Shown piece after piece: positions 58,491-64,000 of a DNA stretch of 64,000 nucleotides (position 1 is the first letter of the stretch; every line of letters begins with the position of its first letter). This DNA comes from an uncultured Oceanospirillaceae bacterium (GTDB lineage: Bacteria > Pseudomonadota > Gammaproteobacteria > Pseudomonadales > Balneatricaceae). The stretch is taken from contig CAKZPE010000009.1 in NCBI GenBank assembly GCA_937138495.1, positions 62,001 to 126,000 on the forward strand, in the 5' to 3' direction. The notes beneath the pieces are model-generated. The model saw only the letters and a program-made list of their open reading frames with translations. It ran no database searches and was not told where the DNA came from. The translations under genes were made by a program, and so were the position numbers.

Positions 58491-58582
58491 GATTTAAAAC
58501 GTTTTGTTGCACATCTATCTAACCTGCCTTTTGGTTTCCGGCAGAGTTTCATAGGCAGTATCTGAAGAAGGAGAGGGTCCCC

Positions 58583-61009
58583 ATGGCACCACTCGAGAAT
58601 AATACTGAGATCACTACCACGCTGCCGGTTTTACCCCTGCGCGATGTCGTTGTTTATCCGCATATGGTGATCCCCCTGTTTGTGGGTCGCGAAAAATCTA
58701 TTAAAGCTCTTGAATCTGCGATGGAGCAGAACAAAGAAATTCTGTTAGTGGCACAAAAAAATGCCTCTGACGATGAACCGGTTGGCAGTGATCTGTTTTC
58801 TGTCGGTACTGTTGCCAGTGTATTGCAAATGCTGAAACTGCCTGACGGCACTGTGAAGGTGCTGGTTGAAGGTGATTACCGGGCTAAAGTTGAAACCCTG
58901 AGTGAAGACGGTGAGTTCTTTACGGCTGATATTTCAGTGCTGCCGGTTGCTGAGCTGAACCCGGCGGAAGGTGATATCTACAAGCGTACTGCGCTGGATC
59001 AGTTTGAGCGTTTTGTTCAGGTGAATAAGAAGATTCCGTCGGAAGTGCTGAGCTCTCTGTCCAGCATTGATGAAGTTGGCCGCCTGGCAGATACCATTGC
59101 TGCACACATGGCGCTGAAGCTGGATGAAAAGCAAAGCATTCTGGAAATGCTGGATGACCGTGCCCGTCTGGAACACCTGATGGCGCTGATGGAAGCTGAG
59201 ATCGATCTGGTTGAGGTCGAAAAGCGCATCCGTGGCCGGGTTAAGAAACAGATGGAAAAAAGCCAGCGTGAGTATTATCTGAATGAGCAAATGAAAGCGA
59301 TTCAGAAAGAGCTGGGCGATCTGGATGAAAATGGCACCACAGACATCGAAGAGCTGAAAAAGCGTATCGACGAAGCGGGGATGCCAAAAGAAGCGTACGA
59401 CAAAACCATTAATGAATTTAATAAGCTGAAGATGATGTCGCCGATGTCAGCTGAAGCGACAGTTGTTCGCAGCTACGTTGACTGGATGCTGCAAATTCCG
59501 TGGGCTAAGCGCAGCAAAGTGCGCCATGATATGAAGCGTGCGGAAAAGATTCTGAATGAAGATCACTACGGTCTGGAAGAAGTGAAAGACCGTATCCTTG
59601 AGTATTTGGCGGTACAAAAGCGCGTCCGTAAGCTTAAAGGGCCAATCCTGTGTCTGGTGGGACCACCGGGTGTGGGTAAAACCTCGCTGGGCCGTTCGAT
59701 TGCCCGTGCGACTAACCGTGAATATGTGCGTATGGCGCTGGGTGGTGTGCGTGACGAAGCGGAAATCCGTGGTCACCGCCGTACTTATATAGGCTCTCTG
59801 CCAGGTAAACTGATCCAGAAAATGGCGAAAGTAGGTGTGCGTAACCCACTGTTCCTGCTGGATGAGATCGACAAGATGGGCATGGATCAGCGTGGTGATC
59901 CGGCGTCTGCATTACTGGAAGTGCTTGATCCGGAGCAGAACAGCACTTTTAACGATCACTACCTGGAAGTGGATTACGATCTCTCCGATGTGATGTTCGT
60001 TTGTACGTCTAATTCCATGAATATTCCGGGTCCGTTGCTGGACCGTATGGAGATTATCCGTATTCCGGGCTACACCGAAGACGAAAAGCTTAATATCGCT
60101 AAGAAGTATCTGACGCCGAAGCAAATGAAGACCAACGGTCTGAAGGCGAAAGAGCTGGAAATCGAAGATGAAGCGATTCTGGATCTGGTACGTTACTACA
60201 CCCGTGAAGCCGGTGTCCGTGGTCTTGAGCGGGAGATTTCCAAGGTGTGTCGCAAGGTCATCAAGGAAATTACGCTGGAAGATAACAAAGCCGCCAATAT
60301 TGTTGTGAATTCTGAGAATCTTGAACAATACAGCGGTGTGCGCAAATTTAACTTCGGCATTGCTGAAGAAGAAGACCGTATCGGTCAGGTGACCGGTCTG
60401 GCATGGACATCTGTAGGCGGTGATATCCTTACCATTGAATCGGCTGTCGTGCCGGGTAAGGGCCGTCAGGTGCACACAGGCTCTCTGGGTGACGTAATGA
60501 AAGAGTCGATCCAGGCGGCGCTGACGGTTGTACGTAACCGCGCTGAGACGCTGGGCATTGCTGCTGACTTCCATGAAGAAAGTGACATTCACATTCACGT
60601 ACCGGAAGGAGCGACGCCGAAGGACGGTCCGAGCGCCGGTATCGGTATGTGTACTGCGCTGGTGTCTGTTCTGACGAACATTCCGGTTAAGTCCGATGTG
60701 GCAATGACCGGTGAGATCACTCTGCGTGGTCAGGTGCTGCCGATCGGTGGCCTGAAAGAAAAATTGCTTGCGGCTCACCGTGGCGGAATTAAGACGGTTA
60801 TCATTCCGCACGAAAATACCCGTGACCTGAAAGAGATTCCGGATAACATTAAGGCGGATTTAAGGATTTGCCCGGTCAAATGGATCGACGAAGTGCTTGA
60901 AGTTGCTCTGAAATTTCAGCCTGAACCGCTAAAAAAGGCAGAAAAACCAAGCGTAACGGCAAAGAAAAAGCAAGCAAAAACTGAGCGCGGACAAATAAAA
61001 ACACATTAA
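58583..61009 (+). CDS. lon: ATP-dependent protease Lon
   Basis: 808 aa. N-terminal substrate domain ([21 protein letters not shown]), coiled linker, AAA+ with Walker [12 protein letters not shown] (about residue 360), Walker [12 protein letters not shown], and the protease domain with the catalytic Ser684 ([10 protein letters not shown]) and Lys near 727 ([15 protein letters not shown]). Degrades misfolded proteins and regulators. Longer than E. coli Lon (784 aa), with a Lys-rich tail ([16 protein letters not shown]) that may be a lineage feature. Good ribosome binding site, ggagagg. Confidence 0.98.
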   Translation: MAPLENNTEITTTLPVLPLRDVVVYPHMVIPLFVGREKSIKALESAMEQNKEILLVAQKNASDDEPVGSDLFSVGTVASVLQMLKLPDGTVKVLVEGDYRAKVETLSEDGEFFTADISVLPVAELNPAEGDIYKRTALDQFERFVQVNKKIPSEVLSSLSSIDEVGRLADTIAAHMALKLDEKQSILEMLDDRARLEHLMALMEAEIDLVEVEKRIRGRVKKQMEKSQREYYLNEQMKAIQKELGDLDENGTTDIEELKKRIDEAGMPKEAYDKTINEFNKLKMMSPMSAEATVVRSYVDWMLQIPWAKRSKVRHDMKRAEKILNEDHYGLEEVKDRILEYLAVQKRVRKLKGPILCLVGPPGVGKTSLGRSIARATNREYVRMALGGVRDEAEIRGHRRTYIGSLPGKLIQKMAKVGVRNPLFLLDEIDKMGMDQRGDPASALLEVLDPEQNSTFNDHYLEVDYDLSDVMFVCTSNSMNIPGPLLDRMEIIRIPGYTEDEKLNIAKKYLTPKQMKTNGLKAKELEIEDEAILDLVRYYTREAGVRGLEREISKVCRKVIKEITLEDNKAANIVVNSENLEQYSGVRKFNFGIAEEEDRIGQVTGLAWTSVGGDILTIESAVVPGKGRQVHTGSLGDVMKESIQAALTVVRNRAETLGIAADFHEESDIHIHVPEGATPKDGPSAGIGMCTALVSVLTNIPVKSDVAMTGEITLRGQVLPIGGLKEKLLAAHRGGIKTVIIPHENTRDLKEIPDNIKADLRICPVKWIDEVLEVALKFQPEPLKKAEKPSVTAKKKQAKTERGQIKTH

Positions 61010-61042
61010 TGGCAAATATGGGTGAAAGTGGCTGAAAGCCGC

Positions 61043-61072
61043 TTGACACCTGAATCTGCCACTTGGTATAAA
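61043..61072 (+). promoter_or_regulatory. Sigma-70 promoter of hupB
   Basis: TTGACA (61043-61048), an 18-bp spacer and TATAAA (61067-61072). A good consensus promoter 66 bp before the hupB start. Confidence 0.8.
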
Positions 61073-61138
61073 TTGTCCGACTATATTGCTGGGCATGGAT
61101 TAAGAACATATAAAAATGATTGGTAAAAGGGGAACAAT

Positions 61139-61414
61139 GTGAATAAATCTGAACTGATTGATGCAATCGCGGCTTCTGCTGATATTCCTAAAGCGGCTGC
61201 TGGTCGCGCACTGGACGCAACTCTGGAATCTATCTCTGGCGCTTTGCAGAAGAACGATTCTGTTGCTCTGGTTGGTTTTGGCACATTCAGTGTTAAAGAG
61301 CGTGCAGCACGTACTGGTCGTAATCCACAGACTGGTCAGCCAATTGAGATTGCTGCTGCTACTCTGCCTACTTTCAAGCCTGGTAAGGCTCTGAAGGACG
61401 CTGTAAACAAGTAA
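61139..61414 (+). CDS. hupB: DNA-binding protein HU-beta
   Basis: 91 aa, start GTG 61139 (AAAAGGGG upstream). [41 protein letters not shown] and [14 protein letters not shown] are HU-family signatures. A dimeric nucleoid protein that bends DNA. The ATG two bases before (61137) is followed immediately by TGA, so it cannot be used for this protein. The order lon-hupB-ppiD is widespread in gammaproteobacteria; here the tRNA-Asp gene lies between hupB and ppiD. Confidence 0.97.
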   Translation: MNKSELIDAIAASADIPKAAAGRALDATLESISGALQKNDSVALVGFGTFSVKERAARTGRNPQTGQPIEIAAATLPTFKPGKALKDAVNK

Positions 61415-61460
61415 GATTTCTGTTATTCCGGTTCGTTAGTTCATCTGATTCCTGGCCCGG

Positions 61461-61492
61461 ACATTCAGCCTTTGCTTAGCACTGAATGTTTA
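61461..61492 (+). terminator. Possible terminator of hupB
   Basis: ACATTCAG (61461-61468) and CTGAATGT (61482-61489) form an 8-bp stem, with TTA after it. The T-run is short, so this is weak. Confidence 0.45.
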
Positions 61493-61555
61493 TGGCCTGA
61501 GAACGGAGTATTAACGAACCAGCTTAACTGCTTGTAGTAAAGGCGAGTGATTAAA

Positions 61556-61632
61556 GGAGCGGTAGTTCAGTTGGTTAGAATACCTGCCTGTCACGCAGGG
61601 GGTCGCGGGTTCGAGTCCCGTCCGTTCCGCCA
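61556..61632 (+). tRNA. tRNA-Asp (anticodon GTC)
   Basis: 77 nt including an encoded CCA. The acceptor GGAGCGG pairs with CCGTTCC; the anticodon stem is CCTGC/GCAGG around loop CTGTCAC with anticodon GTC at 61590-61592. The T-loop sequence TTCGAGTC is present. All canonical elements are seen, so identity as Asp is secure. Confidence 0.97.
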
Positions 61633-61640
61633 ATATCAAA

Positions 61641-61670
61641 GGCGCATTCTATAAGGATGCGCTTTTTTTT
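61641..61670 (+). terminator. Terminator after tRNA-Asp
   Basis: GCGCAT (61642-61647) and ATGCGC (61657-61662) form a 6-bp stem, followed by an eight-T run. Confidence 0.85.
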
Positions 61671-61700
61671 ATCTGAAATTATTAGAGGTCCGGGAGGATC

Positions 61701-63578
61701 ATGCTTCAGAGTATCCGAGATAATTCAAAAGGCATTGTCGCGAAAATCATCGTAGGCCTGATTGCCGTGACCTTTGCTTTGTTTGGTGTTGAGTCTTTAG
61801 TGAGCCTGACCGGCGGATCTAATGCCCCGGCGACCGTAAATGGTGAAGAGATCAGCGAACGCGATGTGCTTCAGGGCGCTGACTTACAGCGTCGGCAGCT
61901 GCTGACTCAGATGGGCGAAAATGCCGATCCTACCTTATTAGATGACAACCTGATCCGTAAGGCTGTACTGGACGGACTGATTGAGCAGGAAGTACTGCGT
62001 CAGTCTGCTGTTAATCAGGACATGACAATTTCCGATCAGCAGCTTGATCAGCTGATTGTGAGCACACCGGACTTCCAGGTAGACGGCCAGTTTAACCGTC
62101 AGCAATATGAAGCGGTGCTGCGTAATGCCGGTTTCTCTCCGTTGCTGTATAAGCAACTGTTGCTAAAAGATAAGTTAATCGAACAGGAACGTGCAGGCTA
62201 TGTATTGTCGGCGTTTACCCTGGAAGATGAAGCTGAGCAGGTTGTGGCGCTTGACCGTCAGACCCGTGATTTCGCGGTTATTACATTATCCGCTGAAGAT
62301 TACAAAGCACAGCAGAATGTAACCGCTGAAGATATCAGTGCTTACTACGAAGATAACAAGTCCGATTTTATGACGGAAGAGCAGGTTGTTATTGAGTATC
62401 TGTTATTAAACAAACAGGACCTGCGTGGTGAGATTGAAATAGACGAAGCAGAATTGCAGTCACAGTTTGATCAGCGTCTGGCGGCGTTCCAGGCACAGGA
62501 AGAGCGTCAGATCTCTCATATCCTGATTGAGCTGGGTGATGATGAAGCGGCTGCTGAAGCGAAAGCAAATGCGCTGTACGCTCAGTTGCAGGGCGGTGCT
62601 GACTTTGCTGAACTGGCTCGTGCCGAATCTGATGATCCGGGTTCTGCGGATGCCGGCGGTGATCTGGGCGTGTACTTCCAGGGCATGATTCCGGGTGCAT
62701 TTGATGACACGGTTAATGACCTGGGTGAAGGTGAACTGTCTGCACCGGTACGGACTGATTTTGGCTACCATCTGGTGAAAGTGAACAGCATCACTAACTC
62801 TGAGCCACCAAGCTTTGAGTCACTGAAAGCTCAGTTGACGGATGAGCAGTTGGCTAACAAAGTTGAGTCTCTGTATGTTGAGAGGCTGGAGCAGTTAGCT
62901 GATCTGACCTTCTCTGCCGGTGACCTGCAGGACCCTTCTGAAGAACTGCAGCTGGAAATCATGACTGCACCTGCGTTTGGCCGTAATGGCGGTACTGATG
63001 AGCTGACCAGCAACCCGCGGGTACTGCGTCAGGCGTTTGATCAGGAATTGATTCAGGACGGCATTAACAGCACGCCTATCGAGCTGGACTCTGGCCGTAC
63101 CATGGTACTGCGGGTTAAAGAGCATATCCGCCCGCGTCAGGAAGCTGAGGATGAAGTAGCGGCGGTTATCCGTACCCGTCTGATTGATCAGAGTGCATCT
63201 GATGCGCTGCAGTCAGATATCAACTCTGAGCTGGCTAAGCTGCGTAACGGCGCTGAGCGTACCAGTATTCAGGGCGCTGACTGGGTTGTCGCGGATCAGG
63301 TGAACCGTGCGAACCGTGAGCAGCAGCCACAGGTTGTGCAGCAAGTCTTCAAGATGGCTCAGCCATCCGGAGAGGCAGCAACCTACAGCAGCCTGGACCT
63401 GTTAGACGGTAATAAAGCCATCATCGCGCTGACTAAGGTGAATGATGCTGATATTGACGCGCTGAGTGAAGAAGAGCGTGCAGCGATGCAGGTGATGCTG
63501 GCACAGCGTATTGGACAGTTTGATTATCAGGCACTGTTAGACGCCCGTCGGGCGGCTGCTGAAATCGAACGTTTGTAA
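61701..63578 (+). CDS. ppiD: Periplasmic folding chaperone/peptidyl-prolyl isomerase PpiD
   Basis: 625 aa. A single N-terminal transmembrane anchor (IVAKIIVGLIAVTFALFGVES), a SurA_N-like region and a parvulin domain (QISHILIELGDDEAAAE ... GADFAELARAESDDPGSADAGGDLG). PpiD sits at the SecYEG exit and helps folding of secreted proteins. GGGAGGATC ribosome binding site. Terminator at the end. Confidence 0.95.
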   Translation: MLQSIRDNSKGIVAKIIVGLIAVTFALFGVESLVSLTGGSNAPATVNGEEISERDVLQGADLQRRQLLTQMGENADPTLLDDNLIRKAVLDGLIEQEVLRQSAVNQDMTISDQQLDQLIVSTPDFQVDGQFNRQQYEAVLRNAGFSPLLYKQLLLKDKLIEQERAGYVLSAFTLEDEAEQVVALDRQTRDFAVITLSAEDYKAQQNVTAEDISAYYEDNKSDFMTEEQVVIEYLLLNKQDLRGEIEIDEAELQSQFDQRLAAFQAQEERQISHILIELGDDEAAAEAKANALYAQLQGGADFAELARAESDDPGSADAGGDLGVYFQGMIPGAFDDTVNDLGEGELSAPVRTDFGYHLVKVNSITNSEPPSFESLKAQLTDEQLANKVESLYVERLEQLADLTFSAGDLQDPSEELQLEIMTAPAFGRNGGTDELTSNPRVLRQAFDQELIQDGINSTPIELDSGRTMVLRVKEHIRPRQEAEDEVAAVIRTRLIDQSASDALQSDINSELAKLRNGAERTSIQGADWVVADQVNRANREQQPQVVQQVFKMAQPSGEAATYSSLDLLDGNKAIIALTKVNDADIDALSEEERAAMQVMLAQRIGQFDYQALLDARRAAAEIERL

Positions 63579-63647
63579 CAAGTTTTTTCAACTGCATGTA
63601 CTTAATGCAGGTCCGCAGCTGATTGTCAGCTAAGCGATATAGTCTAA

Positions 63648-63676
63648 AACGCTCCTGTGAAGGGGCGTTTTTTTTC
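63648..63676 (+). terminator. Rho-independent terminator of ppiD
   Basis: AACGCTCC (63648-63655) pairs with GGGGCGTT (63662-63669), with one G-T pair, followed by a T-run. A smaller perfect dyad AGCTGA/TCAGCT lies just upstream (63617-63631). Confidence 0.85.
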
Positions 63677-63689
63677 GTCTGAATACAAT

Positions 63690-64000
63690 TTAAGTCTGAT
63701 CAGATGTCAGTAATTGCCATAGCTGTATGGCCTGAGGGCTGTGAAGCCGGTCTTTCAGGCGGATCAGATAAATCGGATTAAGCAGCCGCGACGGATAATT
63801 ACTGATATCTAGCAGCTGTAATTCCCCGGAATCAAGTTCTGCCTCAATCATATGTCTGGGCATACGGGCCCAGCCCATGCCTGCCATCAATAAGGTTTTT
63901 TTCATGTGGTAGTCATTTACATACCAGGTTTGCCCACCGGGGATGACATGCCGGTGTGGAAAAGGCGCGACTGAACCGCTGTCGGTAATCAGGATATGCG
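63690..64000 (-). CDS. LysR-family regulator, C-terminal part (continues past window end)
   Basis: About 103 codons are visible on the minus strand and remain open to base 64000, so the N-terminus, including the HTH, lies outside. The visible part reads as the end of a LysR substrate-binding domain: GGQTWYVNDYHMKKTLLMAGMGWARMPRHMI, ELQLLDI, then the usual ending RLKDR..AIQLWQLL. An internal ATG at 63905 is not the true start. Confidence 0.82.
   Translation of the reverse strand, partial: HILITDSGSVAPFPHRHVIPGGQTWYVNDYHMKKTLLMAGMGWARMPRHMIEAELDSGELQLLDISNYPSRLLNPIYLIRLKDRLHSPQAIQLWQLLTSDQT

Larger units (their letters stand above)
58191..58582. other. Gene-free region upstream of lon with promoters
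   Basis: About 390 bp, no gene. Holds the nfuA terminator, a weak sigma-70-like pair (TTGACC at 58420-58425, ATTATT at 58443-58448, 17-bp spacer) and a sigma-32-like promoter at 58462-58490. Confidence 0.7.

Noticed and set aside
59912..60811. Long minus-strand frame inside lon
   Set aside because: Antisense shadow of lon; composition is not protein-like and lon is clearly the coding strand.

Overview
The window is a chromosomal stretch of a gammaproteobacterium. Gene order and protein style suggest a marine Oceanospirillales-type bacterium (Amphritea/Neptunomonas/Marinobacterium-like), but genus-level placement is a guess. From memory, two blocks follow the order known from Pseudomonas: purN-purM-DUF2066-perM-hda, then DUF2069-wrbA-arsC-yihY and a lytic transglycosylase-proS end; and bepA-tusA-like-perM-bcp-bamC. 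No insertion sequence, integrase, prophage, CRISPR array or rRNA gene was seen. The one tRNA is tRNA-Asp(GTC).

Layout. 1-2346: the 3' part of a PAS-GAF-PAS-GGDEF-EAL c-di-GMP protein. 2405-5704: DEAD-box helicase, alkyltransferase-like protein, YfcL, DUF3108. 5707-10704: purN and purM, divergent from DUF2066, an AI-2E/PerM permease and hda. 10744-14189: a small RRM protein, a pseudouridine synthase, a zinc-ribbon protein, TcdA and a PAS-GGDEF cyclase. 14181-16129: a LysR regulator divergent from a 2OG-Fe(II) oxygenase. 16170-21280: a fused cysteine desulfurase/SufE protein, DUF2069, WrbA, ArsC-like, YihY and an orphan gene. 21295-29372: a long minus-strand purine operon. It holds two-domain ABC ATPase, two permeases, a DUF3750 lipoprotein, gpt, a BMP-family binding protein, an IPNS-like oxygenase and adenine deaminase. 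29526-33477: lytic transglycosylase, ABM monooxygenase, proS, DUF3087, DUF523.

33851-42073 is the most distinctive accessory block. It encodes an acyl-CoA dehydrogenase, an acyl-CoA ligase, a hotdog thioesterase, an alpha/beta hydrolase, a PAS sensor kinase with a FixJ-type response regulator, and a second acyl-CoA ligase of another type. The intergenic regions ahead of the dehydrogenase and of the second ligase share a TACCCTTA-type element, which suggests one regulon controlled by the local two-component pair. The substrate is not evident.

42171-51587 carries DUF302, bepA, a TusA-like protein, a second AI-2E permease, a DMT exporter divergent from a MetR-like LysR regulator, bcp, bamC, a D-2-hydroxyacid dehydrogenase and a DCC protein. 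gcvR and dapA, which usually lie between bcp and bamC, are absent; the 526-bp gap has several dyad elements. 51584-58190 carries yacL, rluA, rlmD, cobS, a YbiB-like protein, a CPA2 antiporter and nfuA. 58583-63578 carries lon (with a good sigma-32-type promoter), hupB, tRNA-Asp and ppiD, and the window ends inside a LysR-type gene.

Read as a whole, most of the window is conserved housekeeping. The best candidates for undescribed biology are the purine uptake/salvage operon with an uncharacterised oxygenase and a structured leader, the acyl-CoA island with its own two-component system, the CsdA-CsdE fusion near TcdA, and the LysR-controlled 2OG oxygenase.
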